This document shows, in pieces, positions 8,822-17,924 of a stretch of 64,000 bases of DNA. Source of the stretch: Chitinophagaceae bacterium (GTDB taxonomy: Bacteria > Bacteroidota > Bacteroidia > Chitinophagales > UBA10324); assembly GCA_947469485.1 (NCBI GenBank), contig CANIPU010000013.1, forward strand, positions 1 to 64,000, written 5' to 3'. The notes under the pieces were generated by a model. It was given only the letters and a program-made list of their open reading frames with translations. It did not search any database and was not told where the DNA came from. The position numbers and the translations under genes are program-made. The stretch's first letter is position 1; every line of letters begins with the position of its first letter.

Positions 8822-10498
8822 TTATCCTGCAACCAGTTTTTTATACCTGAATCTTTTCGGAGGAGCATCGCCAAGTTTTTTGTGCTTGTGCTCTTCATAA
8901 TCAGAGAAGCTTCCTTCAAAGAATACAACTTTTGAATCTCCTTCAAAAGACAGAATGTGAGTGGCCACGCGATCTAAAAACCAGCGGTCGTGCGAAATTA
9001 TAACTGCACATCCTGCAAAATCATCCAGAGCTTCTTCCAAAGCACGCATGGTATTTATATCAAGATCGTTATTCGGCTCATCGAGCAGTAATACATTAGC
9101 TTCCTGACGAAGAGATAATGCAAGGTGCAAACGATTTCTTTCTCCGCCACTCAGCACTTCAATTTTCTTTTCCTGATCCTGTCCGTTGAAATTGAACTTG
9201 CCCACATAAGCGCGCGAGTTCAGTTTTGTTTTTCCAAATTCAATGTACTCGTTACCGCCCGACACTTGCTGCCACACTGTTTTGGTCGGATCAATATCGG
9301 CATGTTGCTGATCAACATAACTGAGCTTTACAGTTTCACCGATAGTAATTGTGCCGGTATCAGGTTTTTCGCTACCTAATATCATGCGGAACAAAGTGGT
9401 TTTACCTGCGCCATTCGGACCAATGATTCCAACAATACCATTTTGAGGCAACTTGAATGTTAAATTTTCATACAACAATTTATCACCAAAACTTTTGCTC
9501 ACATTATCAAACTCAATAACATTTGCTCCTAATCTCGGCCCGGGCGGAATGTAAAATTCAAGTTTTGCTTCCTTCTCTTTCACCTCTTCACCTGCCATTT
9601 TCTCATAGTTCTGCAAACGCGATTTCGATTTCGCCTGTCGGCCCTTGGCTCCCATGCGCACCCATTCCAATTCGCGTAATAAATTTTTGCGGCGCTTGCT
9701 TTCCACTTTTTCCTCCATGGCTAAACGATTTGCTTTCTGCTCAAGCCATAAAGTGTAATTTCCTTTCCATGGTATTCCTTCACCACGGTCTAATTCAAGA
9801 ATCCATCCTGCTACATTATCAAGGAAATAACGATCGTGAGTAATGCAAATAACTGTGCCTTTGTATTGTGCTAAGTGTTGCTCCAACCACAAAACCGATT
9901 CGGCATCAAGGTGATTTGTAGGTTCATCCAGCAATAAAATATCAGGTGTTTGTAATAACAGGCGGCATAAAGCAACTCGTCTTCTTTCACCCCCACTCAG
10001 GTTTTCAACAGATGAATCACCATCGGGACACTGCAAAGCATCCATTGCTCTTTCCAGTTTCGAATCAATTTCCCATCCATCGCAGGCCTCAATTTTCTCC
10101 TGCAAATCTCCCTGCCTGTTAAGCAGTTTATCCATCTCAGCATCGCTCATTGGCTCGCTGAATTTGTTACTCACTTCTTCAAACTCGCGCAGCAAATCCA
10201 TCACCGGTTTTACTCCTTCCTGCACTATTTCTTTAACTGTTTTTGTTTTGTCGAGTTCAGGTTCCTGAGCCAGGTAACCAATCGAATATTCCTTGCTGAA
10301 CTCCACCTTGCCTACATAGTTATTATCGAGTCCTGCAATAATTTTTAACAGGGTTGATTTACCCGAACCGTTTAAACCTACAATTCCGATTTTAGCTCCA
10401 TAGTAAAACGAAAGATAAATATCTTTAAGCACCTGCTTGTTTCCGGGATATATTTTTCCAACGCCAAGCATTGAGAAAATTATTTTCTGATCTGCCAT
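8822..10498 (-). CDS. ettA: Energy-dependent translational throttle protein EttA (ABC-F ATPase)
   Basis: A 558-residue ABC-F protein with two ATPase domains and no membrane segment. Domain 1 has Walker A GLNGSGKST, signature LSGGERRR and Walker B LLLDEPTNHLD. Domain 2 has GPNGAGKTT, LSGGERNR and LLLDEPNNDLD. Between them lie the P-site tRNA interaction motif region and the basic linker rich in Lys and Arg. It binds the ribosomal E site and gates entry into elongation according to the ATP/ADP ratio. Length and sequence fit EttA closely. Its upstream side abuts the 63-bp repeat array. Confidence 0.93.
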   Translation of the reverse strand: MADQKIIFSMLGVGKIYPGNKQVLKDIYLSFYYGAKIGIVGLNGSGKSTLLKIIAGLDNNYVGKVEFSKEYSIGYLAQEPELDKTKTVKEIVQEGVKPVMDLLREFEEVSNKFSEPMSDAEMDKLLNRQGDLQEKIEACDGWEIDSKLERAMDALQCPDGDSSVENLSGGERRRVALCRLLLQTPDILLLDEPTNHLDAESVLWLEQHLAQYKGTVICITHDRYFLDNVAGWILELDRGEGIPWKGNYTLWLEQKANRLAMEEKVESKRRKNLLRELEWVRMGAKGRQAKSKSRLQNYEKMAGEEVKEKEAKLEFYIPPGPRLGANVIEFDNVSKSFGDKLLYENLTFKLPQNGIVGIIGPNGAGKTTLFRMILGSEKPDTGTITIGETVKLSYVDQQHADIDPTKTVWQQVSGGNEYIEFGKTKLNSRAYVGKFNFNGQDQEKKIEVLSGGERNRLHLALSLRQEANVLLLDEPNNDLDINTMRALEEALDDFAGCAVIISHDRWFLDRVATHILSFEGDSKVVFFEGSFSDYEEHKHKKLGDAPPKRFRYKKLVAG

Positions 10499-10716
10499 TT
10501 AATTTTTTTTAAGAGGCGCAAATGTAATCTTCAAATGACGATTTATTTCAGCCGAAATACATTTTACTCAAAGCCACACAGGTTGAAAAAAAACGAGTTG
10601 CCGGAAAGAATTTAATTTGCAAACAGATTTCATTTTTTTTGGAATTCAATCCTGATTTATTGATGGAAAAAACCGGAATAATTCAAAATCGAATTCGATT
10701 TCTTGAAAATCGGATT

Positions 10717-11142
10717 GGAAGTTGGCGAAAACGAATTCGAAGTTGATGAGATTGATATCGTTTTCATGGAAAACGAATAAGATGTTATTGAAAACGAATT
10801 CGAAGTTGACGAAAACGAATTCGAAGTTGGTGAGATTGATATCGTTTTCATAGAAAATGAATAAGAAGTTGGTGGAAACGAATTGGAAGTTGATAAAGTT
10901 GATATCGTTTTCATAGAAAACGAATAAGAAGTTGGTGTGATCGAATTGGAAGTTGATGAAGTTGATATCGATTTCATGGAAAACGAATAAGAAGTTAGTG
11001 AAAACGAATTCGAAGTTGGTGAAGTTGATATCGATTTCATATAAAACGAAATGGAAGTTGAAGGAAACGAATTCGAAGTTGGTGAGATTGAATTCGATTT
11101 GATGGAAAACGAATCAGAAGTTGACGAAAACGAATCTGATAT
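10717..11142. repeat. Left array of degenerate 63-bp (3 x 21) tandem repeats
   Basis: This gene-free stretch upstream of ettA is filled with a degenerate tandem repeat. GAAGTTGGTGG-like unit starts recur at 10865, 10928, 10991 and 11054, exactly 63 nt apart, and an earlier unit is 84 nt long through one extra 21-mer. Each unit contains GAATTC or GAATTG, GATATC and the short hairpin CGTTTTC-ATG-GAAAACG. The period is a multiple of three. One frame of the minus strand is open for about 160 codons (Ser/Thr-rich, MKTISISPTSNSF), while the plus-strand frame has a TAA in most units. I treat it as non-coding intergenic repeat DNA. Confidence 0.85.
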
Positions 11143-11154
11143 TTAAAGAGAAAC

Positions 11155-11180
11155 GAGAGTGCCCAACTAACTGTGTAAAC
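11155..11180 (+). repeat. IS256-family left terminal inverted repeat
   Basis: A 26-bp end, perfectly complementary to 12486-12511. It starts GAGAGTGCCC and ends GTGTAAAC, and lies just beyond the transposase stop. Confidence 0.92.
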
Positions 11181-11185
11181 TTCAG

Positions 11186-12442
11186 TTAATACTTGGCTGC
11201 AATGATATTGATTTTGCATCGGTTGGGGTAAAGAATTGTAAATTGATTTGCAATGAGGAACCAGTTTGTTATCGCTTGTGTCCATCGTTTACTGGCTTGT
11301 TGCAGGGCTAAGTAAACTGCTTTCTTTACAGCCGAATCATCGGGGAACATGGTTTTATTGCGTGTGAATTTTCTGACTAATGAGTTGAGACTTTCAATGA
11401 TATTGGTCGTGTACATGAGCCGCCTGATTTCTTTTGGGAAGTTGAAGTAAGCGGTTAAATCATCCCAGTTGTTATACCAGGATTTAATCACATAGGGAAA
11501 TCGGTCGCTCCATTTGTCTTCGAGATTTTTCATGGCTTGTTGTGCGCTTTCTAAATTGATGGCAGTATAAATGGCTTTGAGGTCGTGCATGAATTCGCGT
11601 TTGTTTTTGTAAGGGATATAGCGAAGTGAGTTTCTGATCTGATGCACGATGCACAATTGTGTCACTGCTTCGGGGAACAATGCTTTGATGGCTTGTTGTA
11701 ATCCTTTGAGATTATCGGTGCAGGCAATCAGCATATCTTTGAGTCCGCGTTCTCTGAGTTCACTCAGTACCTGCATCCAGAAGCTGGCGCTTTCGGTTTC
11801 ATTGATCCACATGCCGAGCACTTCTTTTTTGCCGGCAGTGTTTAACCCGATCACGAGGTAAACAGATTTGTTAATGATCTTGCCATTGCTGCGCACTTTG
11901 AACACAAGGCCATCCATCCACACCATCAGGTAAGTTTCATCCAGTGGTCGCTGCTGCCACTCTTCCACATCAATAAGAATGCGTTCAGTAATATTGCTCA
12001 CAGTGGAATCACTGAGTTGCACTCCGTATATTTCCTGTATCTGTTCTTCAATGTCGCGAACACTCATACCACGAGTGTAGAGCGACACCACCGTTTCTTC
12101 GATTTGCTCACTGACACTTCGTTGTCGCTTGCGAACTACTTTGGGTTCGAAGGTACTGTTACGGTCGCGCGGCACTTCCAGTGTCAGCATGCCTTTTCGC
12201 GTTCGCACCACCTTATTTGCTTTACCATTACGCGAGTTACCACTGTTAATGCCTTCGGGCGAATGCTTTTCATATCCCAGATGTTCATCCATCTCGGCCT
12301 CCAACAGACTCTGAACGCCTTGCTTGAATAGTTGTGAAAAGAAATCTTCTATTTCTTTCACTGATTTGAACTGTTTGAAAAAATCTTTTGGAAGCTGGCT
12401 CAACAGGTCCGGCTCCACCGGTGATTGTTTTTTGTTTTCCAT
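11186..12442 (-). CDS. IS256-family transposase
   Basis: A 418-residue DDE transposase. The N-terminal part carries the family pattern FKQGVQSLLEAEMDEHLGYEKH and GNSRNGK. The catalytic core shows the first Asp in WMDGLVF, the second in IACTDNLKGL, the C/H-containing CIVHQIRNSLRYIP segment, and the Glu in NIIESLNSLVRKF. It cuts and pastes its own element through a circular intermediate. Length is normal and the frame is intact, so the element may still be active. It reads on the minus strand, opposite to rpoC. Confidence 0.93.
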   Translation of the reverse strand: MENKKQSPVEPDLLSQLPKDFFKQFKSVKEIEDFFSQLFKQGVQSLLEAEMDEHLGYEKHSPEGINSGNSRNGKANKVVRTRKGMLTLEVPRDRNSTFEPKVVRKRQRSVSEQIEETVVSLYTRGMSVRDIEEQIQEIYGVQLSDSTVSNITERILIDVEEWQQRPLDETYLMVWMDGLVFKVRSNGKIINKSVYLVIGLNTAGKKEVLGMWINETESASFWMQVLSELRERGLKDMLIACTDNLKGLQQAIKALFPEAVTQLCIVHQIRNSLRYIPYKNKREFMHDLKAIYTAINLESAQQAMKNLEDKWSDRFPYVIKSWYNNWDDLTAYFNFPKEIRRLMYTTNIIESLNSLVRKFTRNKTMFPDDSAVKKAVYLALQQASKRWTQAITNWFLIANQFTILYPNRCKINIIAAKY

Positions 12443-12485
12443 TTTTCTAACTGTGTTTTGTGAATGTAATTTTTTTTCAAATTCC

Positions 12486-12511
12486 GTTTACACAGTTAGT
12501 TGGGCACTCTC
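12486..12511 (-). repeat. IS256-family right terminal inverted repeat
   Basis: A 26-bp end, perfectly complementary to the left end, 43 nt upstream of the transposase start. Confidence 0.92.
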
Positions 12512-12539
12512 CACGCTTGCGCCTGCGCAGAGGTTTTCA

Positions 12540-12708
12540 CTAACTTTTGATTCGTTTTCCTTGAAATCGATATCAACTTCATCAACTTCCAATTCGTTTC
12601 CACCAACTTCTTGTTCGTTTTCTATGAAAACGATATCAATCTCACCAACTTCGAATTCGTTTTCGTCAACTTTCAATTCGTTTTCCATGAAAACGATATC
12701 AACTTCAT
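12540..12708. repeat. Right array of the 63-bp repeat, inverted relative to the left array
   Basis: About two and a half units of the same repeat, but in reverse orientation. The complement of this stretch aligns with left-array DNA near 10795-10905 over roughly 110 bp with about five mismatches by eye. The in-frame TAA seen in left units is CAA in one unit here (NEQEVGG on the minus strand). The two arrays therefore form a long imperfect inverted repeat with the IS256 element in the loop. Confidence 0.8.
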
Positions 12709-12896
12709 GACACTTTCATCCACTGCTCATGAAAGTAACATCACATTTAAGAAAAAAATAATACATCCGTACTCAAGCCACTACCATATAAGCTGAAACA
12801 AATGGGCAATTATTTGGCGACCAATATTCATATTCAAACTAAAAACATACAACTGCCCGAATCGGCTTTTCCACATTAATGTTCTTAATTTTTCAC
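12709..12896. other. Intergenic stretch between the repeat array and the rpoC promoter
   Basis: No gene is seen here. It contains one 8-bp inverted repeat (ACTTTCAT / ATGAAAGT, near 12711-12737) and no recognisable trace of an rpoB 3' end. Confidence 0.6.
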
Positions 12897-12926
12897 TTGT
12901 AAATATCAGTTAATCAATTACATTTG
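12897..12926 (+). promoter_or_regulatory. Promoter of rpoC (Bacteroidota -33/-7 type)
   Basis: A TTG at 12897-12899 and TACATTTG at 12919-12926 (fits TAnnTTTG), separated by 19 nt, match the Bacteroidota primary promoter. Transcription would begin near 12933 and leave a leader of about 165 nt before rpoC. The leader contains a small hairpin (ATACAC / GTGTAT, about 12997-13016). A dedicated promoter fits the absence of rpoB upstream. Confidence 0.6.
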
Positions 12927-13099
12927 CACTCCCTTGAAAAAGGAAAAACTTTTTGGCTGGCCGCTACAACAAATTAATGCACTCATTACCAATATCATAC
13001 ACCACTTTATGTGTATCATCCGGGTCGATTCAATCTGCCTGTGGTGTGCCCGTTTTATTTCGTTCATCATTTCTAAACCAACTAAAGCCGCTTTGATTT

Positions 13100-16000
13100 A
13101 TGTCGTTCAAAAAGGATATTAAAATAAAGTCAAACTTTACCAAGATCACGATTGGTCTTGCATCTCCCGATTCAATTTTGGAGAGAAGTTTCGGTGAAAT
13201 CCTGAAACCTGAAACCATCAACTACCGCACCTATAAACCTGAAAGAGATGGTTTGTTCTGCGAGCGTGTTTTCGGACCGGTTAAAGATTATGAATGTTAC
13301 TGCGGTAAGTACAAACGCATTCGCTACAAAGGAATCGTTTGCGACCGTTGTGGTGTTGAGGTTACAGAAAAGAAGGTTCGTCGTGAGCGCATGGGGCACA
13401 TCAAATTAGTGGTACCTATCGTGCACATCTGGTACTTCAAATCTTTACCGAACAAAATTGGTTACCTGCTTGGTGTATCATCAAAGAAAATGGAAATGAT
13501 TGTTTACTACGAGCGCTTCGTGGTAATACAGGCTGGTATTGTTGAGGATCGTGCTAAAATGGATTTGTTAACTGAAGAAGAATACCTTGATATAGTTGAT
13601 AAACTTCCTAAAGACAATCAACACCTAGATAATTCCGACCCTCGCAAATTCATCGCAATGATGGGTGGCGATGCCGTTCGCGAATTACTTTCCCGTATTG
13701 ATTTAGATGCACTTTCTTATCAGTTGCGCGATCAGGCTGCAAACGAAACTTCACAACAAAGAAAAGCTGAAGCATTAAAGCGCTTGAGCGTTGTTGAAGC
13801 TTTCCGCGATGCACAAACAAGAACCATTAACCGTCCCGAGTGGATGGTTGTTCAATATTTACCGGTTATTCCACCCGAGCTTCGTCCGCTTGTACCTTTA
13901 GATGGAGGCCGTTTCGCAAGTTCTGATTTGAATGATTTATATCGCCGTGTAATTATCCGCAACAATCGCTTGAAGCGATTATTGGAAATCAAAGCACCTG
14001 ATGTAATTCTTCGAAATGAAAAAAGAATGTTGCAGGAGGCAGTAGACTCGTTGTTCGATAACTCGCGTAAATCAAATGCTGTAAAGGCAGAAGGTGGTCG
14101 TGCGTTGAAATCATTGAGTGATGTGTTGAAAGGTAAACAAGGTCGTTTCCGTCAGAACTTATTAGGTAAGCGTGTTGACTACTCTGGTCGTTCGGTTATC
14201 GTTGTTGGTCCTGATTTAAAATTAAATGAGTGCGGTTTACCAAAAGATATGGCGGCAGAATTGTTCAAGCCATTCATCATTCGTAAACTCATTGAAAGAG
14301 GAATAGTTAAAACAGTTAAATCAGCTAAGAAATTAGTTGACCGTAAAGAGCCAATCATTTGGGATATTCTCGAAAATATTCTGAAAGGACATCCGGTTCT
14401 TTTAAATCGTGCTCCAACACTTCACCGTTTATCAATTCAGGCTTTCCAGCCAAAGTTGATCGAAGGAAAAGCAATTCACCTTCACCCGTTGGTTTGCGGA
14501 TCTTTCAACGCCGATTTCGATGGTGACCAAATGGCGGTTCATGTACCTTTAAGCAATGCTGCAATTTTAGAAGCACAGCTGTTAATGCTGTCTTCACATA
14601 ATATATTGAATCCTCAGAACGGAGCTCCTATAACTGTTCCTTCTCAGGACATGGTTTTGGGTCTGTATTATATTTCTAAAGGAAAGAAATCAACCAAAGA
14701 AGAAAAAGTTAGAGGAGAAGGAAAAGCTTTCTATTCTTCTGAAGAAGTGAACATTGCGTACAATGAAGGCAAGATAGATTTACATGCCTGGATTAAAGTA
14801 AAAGCTAATGTTCTTGTTAACGGAACACTTGAAAACAAGCTCATTGAAACTACTGTTGGTCGTGTAATCTTCAACCAGTCTGTACCTGATGAAGTTGGTT
14901 ATATTAATATTCTTTTAACCAAGAAAGCACTTCGCGAGGTTATATCTAATGTAATCAAAATCACTGATATACCTCGTACAGCCAGATTCCTTGATGATAT
15001 CAAGCATCTTGGTTATACTATGGCTTTCAAAGGCGGATTGTCATTTAACATTTCTGATTTATTAGAATCAGAATCTAAAGACAAAATGCTGAAAACAGCT
15101 CAGGCTGAAGTGGATGATGTTTGGAACAATTACAACATGGGATTGATTACAAACAACGAGCGTTACAATCAGATTATTGATATATGGACTCGTGTAAACA
15201 ATCGTATTTCTGATGTATTGATAAAAGAATTATCAGCTCATAAACAAGGGTTCAACTCGGTGTTTATGATGTTGGATTCCGGTGCCCGTGGATCAAAAGA
15301 GCAGATTCGTCAGTTAGGAGGTATTCGTGGATTGATGCAGAAACCTCGTAAATCTGGTGGAAACACCGGCGGGGAAATTATCGAAAACCCTATCCTGGCT
15401 AACTTTAAAGATGGATTATCTGTATTAGAGTATTTCATATCTACACACGGTGCTCGTAAAGGTTTGGCCGATACGGCGTTGAAAACAGCAGATGCGGGTT
15501 ACTTAACCCGTCGTTTAGTCGATGTTTCTCAGGATGTGGTAATATCTGAACTTGATTGCGAAACTCTTCGTGGAATTTCTATTTCAGCATTAAAAGATAA
15601 CGAAGAAATAGTTGAACCATTAAGTGACAGAATCATCGGTCGTGTTGCGTTAAGTGATGTAATTGACCCGCTTACTGATAAGGTAATAGTAAAAGGTGGT
15701 GAGGAAATAACTGATGATGAAGCTAAAGAAATTGATGCTACCGCTATTGAAGCTGTCGAAATCCGTTCAGTTCTTACCTGCGAATCATTCAAAGGAGTTT
15801 GTGTTAAATGTTATGGTCGCAATTTAGCTACCGGTCGCACTTCTGAATTAGGTGATTCAGTTGGAATCATTGCAGCGCAGTCAATCGGTGAACCTGGAAC
15901 TCAGTTAACACTTCGTACCTTCCACACAGGGGGTGCTGCAGGTGGCGGAACAACAGAATCAAAACTCGAAGCTAAATTCGAGGGTGTTGTTCAAACAGAA

Positions 16001-17404
16001 GAATTAAAGGTTACTCCTTATAAGAATGAGAAAGGTGTGAATGTAAATGTGGTGTTAAGCAGAATGGGAGAGTTAAGAATTGTAGAACCAAAATCAGGTA
16101 AACAATTAATAAGCTACCACATTCCTTATGGATCTTACATTCAGGTAAAAGAAGGAGAAAAAATTGCTAAAGGTCAGGAGATTTGTTCTTGGGATCCTTA
16201 CAATGCTGCAATCATTACTGAATTCAAAGGAAAGATTGAATTTGAAAATATAATTGAAGGTATTACTTGTCGTGAAGAAGCCGATGAGCAAACAGGTCAC
16301 CGCGAAAAAGTTATCGTGGAGTCCCGCGACAAAACAAAGATTCCTTCCATTAAAGTAATGAAGGGTTCTAACGAATTGAAATCATACAACATTCCGGTTG
16401 GTTCACACATCAATGTCGAAGATGGAGATGAAGTTGTACCTGGAACAGTAATCGTTAAGATTCCTCGTTCTATGGGGAAAATGAAAGGTGATATCACCGG
16501 CGGTCTTCCTCGTGTAACTGAATTATTTGAAGCTCGTAACCCTTCGAATCCTGCAGTTGTAAGTGAAATTGATGGTGTTGTTCAATTTGGTACTGTTAAG
16601 CGTGGTAACCGCGAAATCATTGTCGAGTCACGCGACGGACAACAAAAGAAATACCTTGTTCCGTTAAGTAAACACATCTTGATTCAGGATGGAGATTTCG
16701 TAAAAGCTGGTACTCCATTGTCTGATGGTGCAATTACTCCTTCTGATATATTAAGCATTAAAGGACCATTTGCTTTGCAATCATACATGGTAAATGAAAT
16801 TCAGGAAGTTTATCGTTTGCAGGGTGTAAAAATCAATGACAAACACATTGAAACAATTGTTCGTCAAATGATGCGCAAAGTTCACATTGTTGATCCGGGC
16901 GATACCATTTTCTTGGAAGGAGAGCCGGTTAACAAACACGAATTCCTTATTGAGAACGAAAATATGTTTGATAAGAAGATTGTAACTGATGCAGGTGCTT
17001 CGGCTAACTTGAAAGTTGGACAAATTGTTACAATTCGTCAGATAAGAGAAGAAAACTCTGTTTTGAGAAGAAATGATAAAAAATTAGTTGAATACCGTGA
17101 TGGTTTATCAGCAACTTCAACACCAATGTTGCAGGGTATTACCCGTGCATCTCTTGGAACCAAGAGTTGGATTTCAGCGGCATCGTTCCAGGAAACTACT
17201 AAAGTGTTGAGTACTGCAGCAATTACTGGTAAGACTGACTTCTTAAATGGATTAAAAGAAAATGTAATCATTGGACACTTAATTCCTGCCGGAACAGGAT
17301 TACCTGAATATGAAAATCTGGTAGTTGGTTCTAAAGAAGAATACGAACGCTTACTTGCATCTAAAAAAGAACTACTCGTTCCAATTGATGAAATTGATGA
17401 ATAA
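13100..17404 (+). CDS. rpoC: DNA-directed RNA polymerase subunit beta-prime
   Basis: A 1,434-residue catalytic subunit of RNA polymerase. Visible landmarks are the N-terminal zinc ribbon (CYCGKYK, later CDRCG), the lid/rudder region, the active-centre [16 protein letters not shown] with three Asp ligands for Mg2+, the bridge-helix/trigger-loop region ([16 protein letters not shown]), the second zinc site ([10 protein letters not shown]) and the C-terminal [15 protein letters not shown]. Length and sequence are typical of Bacteroidota RpoC. The start is chosen from the conserved MSFKKD opening. Unusually, rpoB is not upstream; instead there is a private promoter, a repeat array and an IS256 element. 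A hairpin lies between it and the DUF3467 gene. Confidence 0.97.
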   Translation: MSFKKDIKIKSNFTKITIGLASPDSILERSFGEILKPETINYRTYKPERDGLFCERVFGPVKDYECYCGKYKRIRYKGIVCDRCGVEVTEKKVRRERMGHIKLVVPIVHIWYFKSLPNKIGYLLGVSSKKMEMIVYYERFVVIQAGIVEDRAKMDLLTEEEYLDIVDKLPKDNQHLDNSDPRKFIAMMGGDAVRELLSRIDLDALSYQLRDQAANETSQQRKAEALKRLSVVEAFRDAQTRTINRPEWMVVQYLPVIPPELRPLVPLDGGRFASSDLNDLYRRVIIRNNRLKRLLEIKAPDVILRNEKRMLQEAVDSLFDNSRKSNAVKAEGGRALKSLSDVLKGKQGRFRQNLLGKRVDYSGRSVIVVGPDLKLNECGLPKDMAAELFKPFIIRKLIERGIVKTVKSAKKLVDRKEPIIWDILENILKGHPVLLNRAPTLHRLSIQAFQPKLIEGKAIHLHPLVCGSFNADFDGDQMAVHVPLSNAAILEAQLLMLSSHNILNPQNGAPITVPSQDMVLGLYYISKGKKSTKEEKVRGEGKAFYSSEEVNIAYNEGKIDLHAWIKVKANVLVNGTLENKLIETTVGRVIFNQSVPDEVGYINILLTKKALREVISNVIKITDIPRTARFLDDIKHLGYTMAFKGGLSFNISDLLESESKDKMLKTAQAEVDDVWNNYNMGLITNNERYNQIIDIWTRVNNRISDVLIKELSAHKQGFNSVFMMLDSGARGSKEQIRQLGGIRGLMQKPRKSGGNTGGEIIENPILANFKDGLSVLEYFISTHGARKGLADTALKTADAGYLTRRLVDVSQDVVISELDCETLRGISISALKDNEEIVEPLSDRIIGRVALSDVIDPLTDKVIVKGGEEITDDEAKEIDATAIEAVEIRSVLTCESFKGVCVKCYGRNLATGRTSELGDSVGIIAAQSIGEPGTQLTLRTFHTGGAAGGGTTESKLEAKFEGVVQTEELKVTPYKNEKGVNVNVVLSRMGELRIVEPKSGKQLISYHIPYGSYIQVKEGEKIAKGQEICSWDPYNAAIITEFKGKIEFENIIEGITCREEADEQTGHREKVIVESRDKTKIPSIKVMKGSNELKSYNIPVGSHINVEDGDEVVPGTVIVKIPRSMGKMKGDITGGLPRVTELFEARNPSNPAVVSEIDGVVQFGTVKRGNREIIVESRDGQQKKYLVPLSKHILIQDGDFVKAGTPLSDGAITPSDILSIKGPFALQSYMVNEIQEVYRLQGVKINDKHIETIVRQMMRKVHIVDPGDTIFLEGEPVNKHEFLIENENMFDKKIVTDAGASANLKVGQIVTIRQIREENSVLRRNDKKLVEYRDGLSATSTPMLQGITRASLGTKSWISAASFQETTKVLSTAAITGKTDFLNGLKENVIIGHLIPAGTGLPEYENLVVGSKEEYERLLASKKELLVPIDEIDE

Positions 17405-17425
17405 TAATTAAATCTAAACAACTCA

Positions 17426-17459
17426 AACCGCTTCGATTCTTCGGAGCGGTTTTCTTTTT
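17426..17459 (+). terminator. Terminator or attenuator between rpoC and the DUF3467 gene
   Basis: Stem AACCGCT / AGCGGTT with a GA-rich loop, followed by TTTTCTTTTT. It lies in the 67-nt gap and may reduce read-through into the downstream gene. Confidence 0.65.
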
Positions 17460-17471
17460 AAAACCAATATT

Positions 17472-17792
17472 ATGGATAAGAAAAACCCAGGACCAGAGAA
17501 TCAGATCAATATAGAATTGACTGAAGAAGTAGCAGAAGGCATTTATAGTAATCTTGCAATTATTACTCATAGCAATCAGGAATTCATTTTGGATTTTATC
17601 AAGATGATGCCTGGAATTCCGAAAGCAAAGGTGAAAGCCCGTATTGTATTAACTCCACAGCATGCAAAACGATTTCTTAAGGCTTTGAACGAGAATATCA
17701 AAAAGTTCGAAAGTCTAAATGGAGAAATTGCGGATATGGAGGATATTCCTGGAATGAATATGAACTTTGGAGTTCCAACCGCGCAAGCATAA
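17472..17792 (+). CDS. DUF3467 domain-containing protein
   Basis: A 106-residue soluble protein matching DUF3467: IELTEEVAEGIYSNLAIITHSNQEF and DFIKMMPGIPKAKVKARIVLTPQHAKRFLKAL. Its position directly after rpoC is conserved in Bacteroidota, which suggests a link with transcription, but no biochemical role is established. It is followed by a strong terminator, so it closes the rpoC transcription unit. There is no signal peptide or membrane segment. Confidence 0.88.
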   Translation: MDKKNPGPENQINIELTEEVAEGIYSNLAIITHSNQEFILDFIKMMPGIPKAKVKARIVLTPQHAKRFLKALNENIKKFESLNGEIADMEDIPGMNMNFGVPTAQA

Positions 17793-17816
17793 AAATACCA
17801 GAAACAATTATTCAGG

Positions 17817-17845
17817 AGGCGACTTTTAACAGGTCGCCTTTTTTT
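17817..17845 (+). terminator. Rho-independent terminator after the rpoC-DUF3467 unit
   Basis: Stem AGGCGAC / GTCGCCT with a 9-nt loop and a T7 tract. Confidence 0.9.
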
Positions 17846-17924
17846 ATTTTATATCAGACATTAAGCAGTAAAATATTTGATTTAAATATCAATTAAATAT
17901 ATATTGCAATCAAACACTAAATGA

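Larger units (their letters stand above)
11155..12511 (-). mobile_element. Complete IS256-family insertion sequence
   Basis: A 1,357-bp element bounded by perfect 26-bp terminal inverted repeats beginning GAGAGTGCCCAACTAACTG, with one full-length transposase of the IS256 (mutator-like) family. No 8-bp target duplication is present: the left flank is AGAGAAAC and the right flank CACGCTTG. Both flanks hold inverted copies of the same 63-bp repeat family, so rearrangement after insertion, or misassembly across the element, is possible. Confidence 0.92.

Noticed and set aside
10717-11142. Possible CRISPR array
   Set aside because: The units are contiguous degenerate tandem copies without unique spacers, and no cas gene is near.
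10657-11145. Ser/Thr-rich minus-strand ORF across the left repeat array
   Set aside because: The frame stays open because the repeat period is a multiple of three. There is no signal peptide, ribosome-binding site or unique sequence, and the right array has the opposite orientation. Recorded as repeat DNA.
12017-12331. Plus-strand ORFs inside the IS256 transposase
   Set aside because: Shadows of the transposase frame, with no start context.
11147-12519. Target-site duplication of the IS256 element
   Set aside because: The 8 bp on each side (AGAGAAAC and CACGCTTG) do not match in either orientation.
12934-13122. Plus-strand 62-codon ORF overlapping the start of rpoC
   Set aside because: It starts at TTG, overlaps the conserved rpoC start and shows no recognisable motif. 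It lies within the predicted leader, so I treat it as chance.
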